A stretch of 64,000 nt of DNA from NCBI GenBank assembly GCA_015698045.1, contig BLAL01000037.1:496001-560000 (forward strand). Reading direction: 5' to 3'. Positions 12,558 through 25,400 of the stretch are shown here, one piece after another. Numbering within the stretch: the stretch's first letter is position 1; the number at the start of each line of letters is the position of its first letter. Both the position numbers and the translations under genes were made by a program. The stretch comes from Rhizophagus clarus. Its lineage: Eukaryota > Glomeromycota > Glomeromycetes > Glomerales > Glomeraceae. The notes beneath the pieces were generated by a model, which made no database searches, was not told where the DNA came from, and was given only the letters and a program-made list of their open reading frames with translations.

Positions 12558-15500
12558 CATTCTGGGAATATAGAAGAAAATTTTGAAGAAAATTTTAATA
12601 GGGTTGATTACTATAACCACAAATATATACGTCATTCTTTAAGAAAAAGAACAAAAGTATTAAATACAAAAGTTGCTATAAAATACTCTTATCGATTACA
12701 AACGATCCAAAAAGATTTAAGTCATACTTTAAGAAAAAGAACAAGCTATAATTCAACCTGGATTAGTGAATATGAAAAAAGAGAAAGTTTGTATCAAAGT
12801 TTGTATCAAACAAAATTAGAAAATGATTTTAATGGTGTAATTAAAGAGATAGATAGGATTATTCGAGCTCTTGATTATTATAAAAAAAGAATATTGTTAA
12901 GGAATTCAAATAAAGGAGTTGTTTTAAATCACTCACATAATTCACATAATATGACTAATGAATTTTTACATGAGGTATGTTTTATCTATTTAGTAAAGTT
13001 CTTTAATATTATTATTTTAATTTTATTGTTTTTATTTATGCAGCAGGTTGAGATGTATGGATTTTGTGTCAAATGTGATAAAAAATACACAAATGCAAAA
13101 TATAAATGGTGTAAATCATGCCAAATCAATTGTTTAAAAAAAAATTTTAAAATTTGGACTAGTAGTAATAAGGAACTTGATGGTTTTATTCATAAAATGC
13201 AATTGAAAATCAATGACTTACGGGATATCATATTTGAATGGATACCATATAATCAGTTTGATAAACTTAAAAAAATAGGTAAAGAAGATATTAATACAAT
13301 ATATTTAACAACATGGAAAAATGGTCCAATGTATTATGATTATAGTAGAAATGAATTAGCAAGAAAGTCAAATAGAAAAGTTATTTTGAAGTACTTATAT
13401 AATTCACAAAGTACTATTAATGAATTTTTCAATAAGGTATGAATTATAAAATTTGTAAATTTAATTTAAATATTTCCTTTTTTAATATATAAAAGTAATA
13501 ATTTTTTTGAATATTAATAGGTTAATATTTCTTTAACAAACAAGGATAATATTATTTTTAAAATATATGGAATATCTCAAAATCCAGATACAGGAAACTA
13601 TATTATAGTCCTTCCAAATAAATATCATAAAGAATTCAGTAAAAGTCATTGCAAACAGTGTGTTGAAAAATATACAGATGTAGAAAATAAGTGGTGTAAA
13701 TCATGTCAAATAAATCATTTAAAAGATAATTTTACAAAATGGACTAGTGGAAATGAAAAGATTGATCATTTCATCCAAAAAGTTCAAATAAAAATTAATA
13801 ATTATAATGATATAATTTTTGAATGGATACCATATAATCAGTTTATTAATAAAAGAGGTAAATGTAATTTTATTAAAATATGGAAAAATGGTCCATTATA
13901 TTATAATTATAATAGAAAAATATTGTTAAGAAAATCAGGCAAAGAAGTTAGTTTAAAAAACTTATATAATTCATATAATATGATTAATAAATTTTTACAT
14001 GAGGTATGTTTTATATATTTAGTTAAAGTAGATTAATATTAATATTAATTTTATTGTTTATATTTGTGCAAACAGGTTGAGATATATTTATCAAGTGCTG
14101 ATTTATACGGAATAACTCAAGATCCGGATACAAAAGATTATATTATAGTTTTTCAAGATGGATATTGTGTCAAATGTGATAAAAAATACACAAATACAAA
14201 ATATAACTGGTGTAAACCATGTCAAATAAATTATCTCAACTTTACAAATTGGATAAGTGAAAATAAAAAAATTGACGATTGGATTCAAGGAACGCAGCTA
14301 AAAGTTAATAACCATGATGATATTATAATTGAATGGATACCATATGATCAATTTAAAATTGTTAAAGAAATAAGCAAATTTGATTTTGCCAAAGTTTATT
14401 TAGCAATATGGAAAAATGGTCCACTAAATTATGACATTGATAAAATGGAGTTAAAAAGAATACCTAATAGAAATGTTACTTTAAAATTTTTACATATTAC
14501 TAATGTTGATAAATTTTTAAAAAAGGTAAATATTTTATAAAATTATAAAATACTTTAAAATATTATAGTAATTTTTTTATGTACCAACAGGTTAATTCAT
14601 ATTTAACAAACGCTCTTAACTGTAAAATATATGGAATATCTCGAAATTTAGATACAGGAAATTACGTTATAGTTTTACAAGATGAATATTGTGTCAAATG
14701 CGAAGAAAAATACACAAATGCTAAGTATAACTGGTGTAAATCGTGTCAAATAAATTATTTTAAAAATAATTTTACAAACTGGACAAGTGAAAATGAAAAA
14801 ATTGATGATTTCGTTCAAGAGATGCAATTAAAAATTAATAACTGGGATGATATAATATTTGAGTGGATACCATACAATAAGCTTAACGATGTTAGAAAAA
14901 TGGATAAAAGTAGTTGTTCTTCAGTATATTCAGCAACATGGAAGGAAGGCCCATTATATTATGATTATAAAAATGTTGAATGGATAAGAAAGTCAGATAA
15001 AAAAGTTGTTGTTAATGTTTTAAAGCACTTGACGATTAATGAATTTTTGAATGTGGTATGAAACAAACTTTTTGATCTAAAAATTTATGATAATAATATA
15101 TTAATTTTTTTATGTTTAAATAGGTTAAAGCATACTTAGCAGATAAAGACAAGATTATTCTTGAAGTACATGGAATATCTCGAAATCCAGATACAAAAGA
15201 TTACATTATAGTTTTTCATAATAATAATAATAAGACAATTGAAATTTATGAAGGATATGCGAAAAAATTTTTACGAATTGGTCTGATAATTTGCCAACTA
15301 ATGAAAAAATCATCGATTTTATTCAACAAATGCAATTAAAAATTAATTTTTATTATGATATAGTATTTGAATGGATACCATACAATCAATTTAATGATAT
15401 TAGAGAGGTGGTTTTGCTACAGTATATTCAGCAATATGGAAAGATGGACCATTAAAGTTTGATGATAATAAAAAGGAATGGTCAAGAGAAATGAATAAGA

Positions 15501-16448
15501 AGGTTGCCTTAAAATGTTTACGAAGTTCACAAAATATCAATGAGAGATTTTTAAATGAGGTATGAACTACGGTATAAGTTATCTTGATAGATTATTGATT
15601 TTAAAACAAAATTTTTTTTTTTTTTGTTTAATAGGCTAAAGAATACTCAATTGCTAGTCTTAATATTCTTAGAATACATGGTATATCTCAGAATCCGGAT
15701 ACTAAAAATTATATTATGGTTCTTGAATATGCAGAAGGTGGTGATTTTAATAAATGGATAAATGGAAATTATGAAGATTTTGATTGGAAAAATAAAATTA
15801 AAGTATTAAAAAATATTGTGAATGGACTTCAAGAAATTCATGAAGAAAAGAAGGTTCATCATGATTTTCACACAGGAAATATATTATTACATTAGTGATA
15901 TTTGTAATTATACGTGTATTTCGGACATGGGATTATGTGGAGAAGTCGATAATATTGATAAAGAAAAAATTTATGGAGTTATGCCTTATGTAGCCCCTGA
16001 AGTATTAAGAGGAAAACCTTATACTCAAGCAGCAGACATATATAGTTTTGGTATGGTTATGTATTTTATAGCAACCGGAAGACAACCTTTTGCTGCTCGT
16101 GCACATGATGAATTTTTGGCATTAGATATATGTGAAGGAGTTAGACCTGAATTAAATGAACTGGAAGCACCGAAATTTTATATTCAATTAATGAAAAGAT
16201 GTTGGGATACAGATCTAAATAAAAGGCCAGATGCAACTACAATAAGTGATCAAATATGTTTGTGGAAGGATATTGATTTTAAATGTGTAGAAACTTATCG
16301 AAAAGCAAATCTTTTTAAAAGAAATCAATTAAAAATTCATCCGCAAGCTATTTATACATCTCGAATACTTAGCGCTTATACAAAAATTCTTTCAAAGTAT
16401 TATAACTCTAATAACTCTAATTGTTCGGACTGTGTAATTGCTGATTAA
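12558..16448 (+). pseudogene. Array A: tandem kinase N-lobe modules, disabled
   Basis: Exons, all splicing at phase 0: 12558-12974 (degenerate leader), 13047-13436, 13521-14003, 14076-14525, 14591-15055, 15124-15559, 15635-16448. A typical middle exon holds the kinase beta-4/hinge (YGISQNPDT..YIIV), a CxxC-x11-CxxC zinc-ribbon-like motif, the IDxFIQ linker, EWIPY, and a degenerate beta1-beta3 N-lobe. The last exon carries the C-lobe. Lesions: in 15124-15559 a one-base loss near 15270 (KFFTNW frame) and a loss of about 10 bases at about 15410 that removes part of the glycine loop; in the last exon a frameshift that creates TAG at 15893-15895. The catalytic HRD reads HHD. Exon lengths 483 and 465 match array B exactly. 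It is a pseudogene unless these are assembly errors; the 15.9 kb lesion plus loss of the HRD Arg argues against error. Confidence 0.75.
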
Positions 16449-16679
16449 AATAACGTCTTTATATTTCTTATATGTATATTCATTATATATTTCAAGGTCC
16501 CTAATTGTAGAGAGAACAGTACATGTTAATTATTTTACATAAATAAAATCGTTTTTAATTGAACAATTTTAAAATTACACTTACTATTATTATTCTGTGA
16601 TATTCATTTTGAAATAAAAATTTATTAAATACTGTAAATTTATATTCTAAAGGTTAAAATCATATTAAATGTTAGTTAT

Positions 16680-16830
16680 AAAAAATAAATATCTCAAGAC
16701 AGAGACCTGCGTGGCCGAAGAAAATGAGCTTCTTGTGCCGACCTGGAATATATAAATTCCAGGTCCGGGCCTATAACAAATAAACTTTTGCAAAAAATTC
16801 GACCCAATACCGGCCCAATACAAACTTTTA
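16680..16830. repeat. GC-richer segment with palindrome
   Basis: GACCTGGAAT and ATTCCAGGTC (about 16740-16766) form a perfect 10-bp-arm hairpin around an AT loop. The segment is clearly richer in G and C than its flanks (for example GACCTGCGTGGCCGAAG). It is probably a small repeat element inserted after array A. Confidence 0.4.
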
Positions 16831-19273
16831 TCTCCTTTATCTCAAGATCTATCTATGACATTTATTACAAATTATTTCTTACAACATTAATTATAGCGTC
16901 GATATTTATTTAATATAGCAGCTGGGATTGTTTATTATCATGCATTCAGCTAACTAAGAAACGATTGGATATTATTATTTTTTGTAATGATATCATCAAT
17001 TTCTTTAAATTCATTACATTCGACACAAAGGTATCGTAAATTTTTTCATTTCTAATATATGTGCCTTTTTCGCGACCAAGCGTATGATTAGCATAAATAA
17101 TTATTTGTTATCATATTAAAAAAAATCAAATGATTGATTACATGTGATCAATTGATCAATTAGGCGAGTCAAAAATTATCAAACATGTATTTTTTGGTCA
17201 ATTAAATTCGCTAATCGCGATGACTAAAGGTTTAGTAATGACTTAAATCAATTTTTATGATGTTTATGATTAAATGTTGAGAGATCATCTGTTATTTACT
17301 GGCTGTTATGATTTTCATGTTGTCCAATATTTGATTATATCTGTATTAAATTTACTTATCCCTTTCATTTTTGAACGGTCTCAAGTTTTTCATCCAGTTC
17401 ACGAAAATGGATAACTTAAGATAATAAGATGCGTATAAATCTTTTAAATTATAGTACATAAATATTATTATATTAATCATCAATGAAATTAAAATTATTT
17501 GAATTGCTTTATTTGTTAAAGAAAAATACCGAACGCTAAAAATCGTGATTAACAATGCGGCAATTAAAACCAAAAAAGAAATTAGAAAATAGATATGATT
17601 CTATATACCTATAAAATAATTTATAAATAATTAAGACGTGGCAGTTACGTCTCAATAATATATTCAAATAAAAAAAAAAAAGAAATAAGTTTTATGGACA
17701 AACTTCCATTTGATATTATAATATCCCTCTAAAAAAAATGTAAATACTTTATTACAAAAAAAATTGAGAATAAATCAATACAATTATTCCTAATTATTTC
17801 TAACCAAATATATTAACTAATAAAATTTCTACTGATTATAATAGCCGACATTAATAAAATGGTTGTATAAGTGTATAAACAGTCATAATTACAAACTAAC
17901 CTACATATCTTTCTATTAGTCTCATCAAGATAGTCTCATCAATATTAGAAGTATATCCAGTAGTCTTTTGTTCAATAATCGATACATATACTGTCCAGGA
18001 TTCTAAACAACGATACTATAAAGCGGAAATAATTAATTTGTAAATGATTCAACGTAAACAAATGTTACCTTGAATGTACAGCATGATCTTAATTATTGAT
18101 CCGATTCGTTAGCGGTATCTGCCATCCATTTGATCTCTATAAAAGTAAAAATCAGAAATTTAGAAGCTAAATTGTAATAATATTAAGAGAATTTTTTTTT
18201 ATATTACTCTTCTAATAATTATTGCAACTTTTTTACAATAAGCAAAATCATTAATAGATAAATAAACGCTCTTTATTTACATGTAAATTATTCTTTTTTT
18301 CACGTTAGCATGCATTTCTCATTTCGTAACCTCGTTACAATTAGTAAAAATTAAGATCAATCCTCACTATCAATAATGCATCGTTCATTATAAAATAAAA
18401 TTGTAATTCTCACTCACATATTTGGTTCATCTGATGGTGGCAGCGTATTGATAATGCTTCTTACATTAATCTTCCAAATTTATTTTTCCCATAATTATGA
18501 TCTATTTTTTAACATTATCATCAAGCTTTTAAGCTTCAGTTGTACAATTTACGCGGTAGATGTACATAAAAAAAATGTAAAGAAATTTTTTTTTTTTATT
18601 TATTAATTTATAAAAAATAATTAATAATAAATCAATCATACCAATTGAAATCAAATTTGGGATATCACATGAAATTAGAAATCTCGACCTGCAGTCAAAA
18701 AAAAAAATTCGTCAGAAAAAAAAAAAAAAAAATAAAAAAATAAAAATAAAAATAAAAATAAAAATAAAATAAAGCATTAAAAAAGCAATTTAAGCTTTTT
18801 TCAATATTTGCCTTTAAAAATATCTTTGTAAATATGAAACTACAAAATAAAAAAAAAAAATTTTTCTCAAAAGAAAGAATAGAAAAAGAACCAAAATATA
18901 AAAAAAAAAAATAATTTACTAATAACATAACGTTTATTGTTTTTTGTCTTACCTTTTTTACCTTTACGTAAAAGATTGATCTGCGAATCCACCGAATCCA
19001 CCTGCACATGATATGAAAACCGTACATGCTGATCAATTTATACTAAAGCTAATAAGGCACTTATGAAGAGAAACGTGTCGCTTACTAATTGAAATAATAA
19101 ATCTATTGTGCAAATGGCAGTGGTATTGTGTTACAAAAAAAGGAAATCTAACTGAAAAAGGAAATTATTTACCGTAGTGGCGTAGCCAACCGCCAAGCAA
19201 AAAAACGGCGATACTAAATTTCACAAATGTAAATAGTTCCATCACTTCACCCCAGAAAATAAATGTGCATATT
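16831..19273. other. Intergenic, no gene seen
   Basis: AT-rich. It includes an A-rich (AAAAT)n tract at about 18712-18775 and several poly-A/T runs. ORFs at 17352-17573 and 18695-19036 on the minus strand are low-complexity and not supported. Confidence 0.5.
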
Positions 19274-21664
19274 ATGGCTTCTATTCGAAATAAATTAGTC
19301 AGTGAAGCAATTAATAAAGCATATTTATTAATAGATTATGACAATGATTTAGAAGGACAATATGAATCCGCAAAACGAATAATCAATGATGATGAATCAC
19401 TTAATGATAATGAAAAATCAGAAGCAATAAATATATTAAGTAAAAATTTTGATGGATTTAAAATTCTTGATAACGAAGGAAAAAGAAGAACCTGTGAAGA
19501 TTGTCATAAAGAATGTTTAGCTACATTTTACTGTGAGAATTGTGTCCGAAATTATTTAAAAAAAAATTTCACAAAGTGGACATCTGAGAATATAAATATT
19601 GATACTTTAATTCAAAAATGCCAATCGGAAACAGTATCTCCGGATAAGATAATAGAATGGATACCGTATAGTAAATTACAAAATATTAAATATTCTACTA
19701 AAGGTGGATGTTCCGAGATTTATACAGCCGATTGGATTGATGGTAGATACGAAGAGTGGGATTCAAAAGAAAAACAGTTAAAAAGGTTTGGTACGCATGA
19801 AGTAATATTAAAGAAGCTAGGAAATATTGAAAGTGCCAATAGACATTGGTTTGATGAGGTATTGTAATAATAAAAAATTTTAAACGGTTGTAATAAAAAA
19901 AAAATTAACAAATTTATGTTAAAAATTCAGACTAGATCTCATTTTACTATCAACAATAAATATGGATCGATTGTACAATGTTATGGATTAACGAAAGATT
20001 TGGATGAAAATTATATGCTTGTAGTAAATAAAATGAAAATGAATTTAAAAGAATATTTACAACAAAATTATAATAAACTTACATGGAAAAAAAGAATTAA
20101 AATTGTTGATGATATTGTTTTTGCACTTTCCAATATTCATAGAGAGAAAGCAATTCATAGGGATTTGCATTCTGGGAATATATTATTTGACGAAAATAGT
20201 CAAATATTTTATATTAGTGATCTCGGATTCTGTGGACCAGTTGATATGCCATTAGATAGTATATATGGAAATCTTCCATATATAGCACCAGAGGTTATTG
20301 TTGGAAAAAAAACTACCTTTAAATCTGATATTTATAGTATCGGTATGCTCATGTGGGAAATCTCCTCTGGACGACCACCTTTTATTAATTTTGATCATAA
20401 TTATGATCTTGCAATGAAAATAATAAATGGAATGAGACCAAAAATAGTATCGGGAACTCCTCTAGAATACAAAAAAATAATGGAACAATGTTGGGATGCT
20501 GATGAAACAAAAAGACCTGACATTTCCCATCTTGATAATGAAATTTTTGAAATCAACAAATTGTATCAACAAAATGATGATGATGAACGGTTAAATGTTT
20601 TAAATTTAAATGATACGAATATTAGTGCCAGCTCTACAAATTCTTTAATTAGTAGTTTTAGTAAAATACACATTTATGGAGAAATGCCAGAACCAAGGAA
20701 TTTTACCAAAGGTAATTAACTTATATTCTGATTATATTTAAGTTTTTTTTTATAATTAATAACGTTAAAGTTTATTAATTTTTGGATTAACAGAAGAACA
20801 AGAGGGTAATTTAATTAATTTATTTAATGATAAATAAACGGTTGATTTATCTTATTTACTTTTTTTTTTAAAAAAAAAAAAAAGCTTATTACAGTGGACA
20901 AAATGATTTGAGTATTCCAGATAGTAAGTAAGTATTTACTTAAATGAAGCTTTAAATTATGTTTTTTCTAAATAATTTACTTATTTTTAAGAATCGAAGG
21001 GAATCGAAGATATCACATCTTTGAAGCACGATTTTAAAGTGATATCCGGTAAGATGAATATTATATTTATAATTAATTTAGTTACTGTATATCTAAATCT
21101 AATTAATTAATATAGATAAAGATATAGAAGTAAAGAATGAATCTAAAAGAATTTATTCGAATAATTTAGACAGTAATAATTTATTTCTAATCATAACAAT
21201 AGAATTTATTTGTTAATGATTAAAAAACTGATACATTATTATTTGTTGCTTCTAAAACAGATGATGAAAATTTTAAAAAAACAAAATTAAGCGAAGACAA
21301 AGGTAATAATATCTTTTAAATTTAATACTTTATTCAGATCTTTAATATCTTGATTTTTTTTATTTTATTTTAGGTAAGCAAATTAATAACGAAATTGAAT
21401 TCCAATATGTACGAACAAATTATGCTACAAATGTTATGAATGATGGTAGGATAAATTGATTCAACTTATTTCATTTTTTTTTTTATAAACTCTGATAATA
21501 ATTATACGTGATCTCATAGATGATGATGATACGTATAATGATCCAAATCTCCATTCAGAAGAACAGGACGAATTAGAAATTGTTGAAGGTAAAAACATAG
21601 TTCTAATTCTACAGTTTTTAAAAGAGAAAAATATGCTAATTTCAATTTTTTTTTCCTAGATTAA
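19274..21664 (+). CDS. Zinc-ribbon protein kinase with mini-exon tail
   Basis: Exons 19274-19858, 19931-20711, 20794-20805, 20885-20923, 20992-21048, 21116-21172, 21261-21302, 21374-21445, 21520-21588, 21660-21664; 572 residues plus stop. Start is ATG 19274 (MASIRNKLV), a common start in this family; a GTG nine bases upstream is only in frame. Residues about 75-100 carry a CxxC/CxxC zinc-ribbon-like motif, then the IDTLIQ linker and EWIPY. Kinase motifs: KGGCSEIY loop, VILKK with K180, HRD 271-273 in HRDLHSGN, DLG 292-294 in place of DFG, then APE. Such tyrosine-kinase-like (TKL) kinases are very numerous in Rhizophagus; substrates are unknown. Exons 3-9 are 12-72 bp, each a multiple of three and all phase 1, giving an acidic, probably disordered tail. 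If exon 3 is not spliced out, the protein instead ends at 20837. The 12-bp exon and the weak acceptor at 20884 need RNA support. Confidence 0.8.
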
Positions 21665-22100
21665 TTTTGGACAAGTTGACAATTATACTTGGGCAGGTAT
21701 CAGCATTGGATTCATTTTATTTAGATTTATAATAGATATTGAAGACTATTAACTAGGGTAGAAAAATTTTGCATATATCAAATTTCATTCTATCACTCCT
21801 GTTTTAAATAGCATATTATAATAAACTATAATTATAATTAGGGATGGGACCAGATTCATAAATGGATTAAATCGATTAAATCCGAATTCCGATTATCTAT
21901 ACAGGTCTATTAATAAATTGGATTAATTTTGTAGGAAAACAAATAAACGGTTTATCCGTTTTGAAAAAAATCTGAATTTTAATTCGAATTGTCTAATCAG
22001 ATTAGATTAAATGTTTAAATATTCAGAATCAACACCGAATTTTATATTCGATTGAATTTATTAATTCGGATTATTAAATGAATTTAAGGCTGAAATCATT
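21665..22100. repeat. Repeat-like AATTCGGATT-rich segment
   Basis: From about 21837 the sequence starts TAATTAGGGATGGGACCAG and then carries many GGATTAAAT, ATTCGGATT and GAATTC words. A similar word set recurs at about 23030-23240. The opening matches the reverse of the 7.6 kb repeat end. It is probably a degraded non-autonomous element. Confidence 0.35.
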
Positions 22101-22104
22101 CCGG

Positions 22105-22428
22105 AATTAGCGATGGAAACGGTCGGTCACGTTCGGTTATCGGTCGGTTAAGGGCCTTTGACCGATTTTTCTGACCGTTTAACCGACCACTTATTTCTAA
22201 CGAATTTAATCAAGACAAAACGTTAATAATGTTTTTGTTAGCGAATTTAATCAAAAAAAAAAAAAAAACGTTATTTAACTTTTTTATTGATTAAGTTCGT
22301 AAAAAAAATGCTAAATGAATAAGGTTGGCTAAATGGTCGGTTAACGGTCGGTCAGAAGCATTTGACCGACCGATATCGGACCGGTCATGACCGGTTAATA
22401 ACCGTGGCCGTTGCAGAATTTTCCTTCA
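22105..22428. mobile_element. Foldback (MITE-like) element
   Basis: The left part (about 22105-22195) is full of GGTCGGTTA / TTTGACCG / AACCGACCA words. The right part (about 22330-22420) carries their reverse complement (TGGTCGGTTAACGGTCGGTC, TTTGACCGACCG). The middle is AT-rich. This inverted arrangement in otherwise AT-rich DNA fits a non-autonomous foldback transposon of about 320 bp. Exact ends and a target-site duplication could not be fixed by eye. It codes for nothing. Confidence 0.55.
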
Positions 22429-25400
22429 ATTCAATGTGAATAAAATAATTTTCAATGTTAAATTAACATAGGGTTTTGAATATTTCAATGCAAATTTAGT
22501 ATTAAAATATATATGTATCAATTTAAATGATTAATTATTATTGAATTTAAATCACAATAATATTACAATAAAATCATTAGAAAGTTTGACATTAAATCAA
22601 TATTGATAGTGATCTAACGTAGGGTAGAATTTTTAGATATATTAGGTAAAATTTTTGTTCGTAAAAACATCAGTTTGACCTCCTCATGGTACTATATTAT
22701 CATAATTCATAGTAAATCGTACAACTTTAAATATAGCGTCTTATTTAGTTTTAAATTATACAAACCAAAGAATTTAACGAAAGTAGCTTCTCATTATTAT
22801 AAAGTCGGAACTCTCAAGTCTCAAATTTCAATTTCGGAAGCAAGAGGTTTATATGTTAATAAACACTTTCATTAGATGGTAAACGAACAAAACGACATGA
22901 AATTAGAGGCATTCTTTTCTCTTCGTGATCCTAATGAAGAACTTGCTTATTGCCAAATTTATGAATGAAGAATAAAGAAAAAAGAATAAAAATGGTGGCT
23001 CAACATTAGATTTAATTGATCATGCCAAATTATGATTCAGATTCGAATTTAAAATTCGAATTCATATTCAGTTAAATAATTGGATTGAAATTTAGATGTG
23101 CATTCGGATTTTAAATCCAGTTTAAAATTTAGATTAAAATTCGATTGAAAAAACCAAACCAGATTTTTTTTCTAAATATCCGAATTGAGTTTGATAATTA
23201 AACCAAATTCCGGATAGAGTTTTTCCAATCCAAATCAATTTAATTATATACAGTATAATGTAATATTATAATTTAACTGTACATAATAATTTACTATACA
23301 TAATGTTAAAAAACCTATCCAACTGCTAGGACATTTGAACGTGTAACAAAAATTTATTTAAAGCCATAAACAGTTATTTAGTTTGTCATAGTATACCAAA
23401 CTACCTTTCAAAATCTAATGTAAATCTGTATATATATTTATGTACAGTACATTAATATACAAAAGAGGATTAGAATATAAAAACGTATTCACTTACATAT
23501 ATTCAATCATATTGCTTATTAAAAATTTGCCGATTTAAATATTATTATTTTTATAATCACATTATTAAAATTATTTTGCAAAAAAGAAATTTTATATCAT
23601 TTCCATTATTTACAAAAAAAAAGAAAGAGATTCTTACCTAAAGCAGGACAAATAAATAAATGTTGTACCTATTAATATTTTTACAATGTTCTTGTGAACG
23701 TGTATAACAGTAGTACTGTACATACAAGTATAAATATGTGTATGCAGCGTACAATTTGTAATTTGTAACGTATACAAATTTACACAGTATACTATGATAA
23801 TTTTCACAATAGACAAAAGGAAAAAAAAAATATCAGAGAATTGTTATATATAATTAATTAAAAGAAAGAATAGCTCCGTTATTCTTTTGATTATTAGCGA
23901 TTCTCTCTTCATTTCTTTATTTTGGCATTTTATAACTGTATATATACAAAATCAGGCTTAGTAAAAAAAAAAAAAAAAAAATTTATAAACTCAATATGAT
24001 CTTTACAAATTTTCCATCAGGAAAAATCAAATAAAAAAAGCAAAAATTTAATCGAATAAGATGAAAAAAAAAAACTGATAGATATTATATATTTATCAAA
24101 TATTTTCATCCTATTTCTTTATAATTTTTTTTTCTTAAAATTATAGTATCGTAAGTATCATTTAGTCAAAAATCCACGTAATAAACAAAATCTTAGGTGA
24201 CTTTAGTTAGGATATAGAATCTACCGATTATTTAACTAAGTCAAAAATTTAATTCATATAATTATTAGCAAAATTTCTTCCAGATCAAAAATATCACGAA
24301 GTAGCAAATTTCCAAAATCCAAAGAGTAAATCATTACTATTTAGAAAGTCATCACGGAAGTATAAAATGAAGTTTTGGAATGTACAACACAGTAATTATT
24401 GTTAGAAACGCTGGACGTAGGCCGCCCAGAAAGGATAGTCGAAACTCTACTGCTGTTGTTGTAGGAGTCGTCCTATTATTTGCGATGCTTGTGAAGAAGC
24501 AGGATTTGGTTTATTAAAAGAGATCAAAAATGATTGTAAAATCACAAATATTATTAAATTATTAAAATTGTTCTATCTAGATCTTTAATAAAAATTGATA
24601 ATTAAATACCAAGAGATATATTAGCCGCGATCCTAAAAAAAATATATCATTCCATATTAACAATTGAGTGAGTAATATTTTATTTCATTGAAAAACATAA
24701 CAAAGAATATATATATTTAGAAATAACATAAACAAATCCATTTTAATACTCAAAAAAAAATTTATTACACAATATCATACTCGCCCAATTCAATAACATG
24801 ACACTGATTACTTTAAGAAATTAATTCATGATACATGTTATAGTATAGACTTGCAAAATGCAAACACTAAGCTTTTAAGACAAACAATCAAAATCAATTA
24901 AACAAATGTTCGCTCCTTTAAGTAATATTTTTTCACTATTTATCAAAGCAATTACATTTACATTCGTTAATTTTACGTTATATTCAAAGACATGTATAAT
25001 ACTCCAATAGATGATCCAGTTGTACCGAAATGCAATTTTTATTTACTACATTAAAGAATGAATTATGTAAAATAATAATTTATTATTATATGATATCTGG
25101 ATTGTAAAAAGGATTTCTTATAATTAATTATTATTATTAAGTGGAATTAATTAATTAAATATTCTAAAATTTTATTAGTAATATTAATATAATTTAGCAT
25201 TGTCAAAAAAAGAAAGGCGTATACTTATTTATTATATGACCAACGTAGAGCTTAAATAATTGGATATATGAACAAATTAGAATAATTTAAAGATTATATG
25301 AATAGACACTAATAATAATGATCAAAGTATTTAGTTCTAATGACAAAACAAAAAAAGTCAAATAACTTACAAAAGTTAAAAATAAATTTTTGCATTGATT

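Noticed and set aside
15893-15895. Treating the stop in array A's C-lobe as a sequencing slip
   Set aside because: The same exon also lost the HRD arginine, and the preceding exon has two more indels, so real decay is more likely; not provable without reads.
18695-19036. 113-residue minus-strand ORF
   Set aside because: Almost entirely Phe/Tyr/Leu/Lys from A/T homopolymers; low-complexity artefact.
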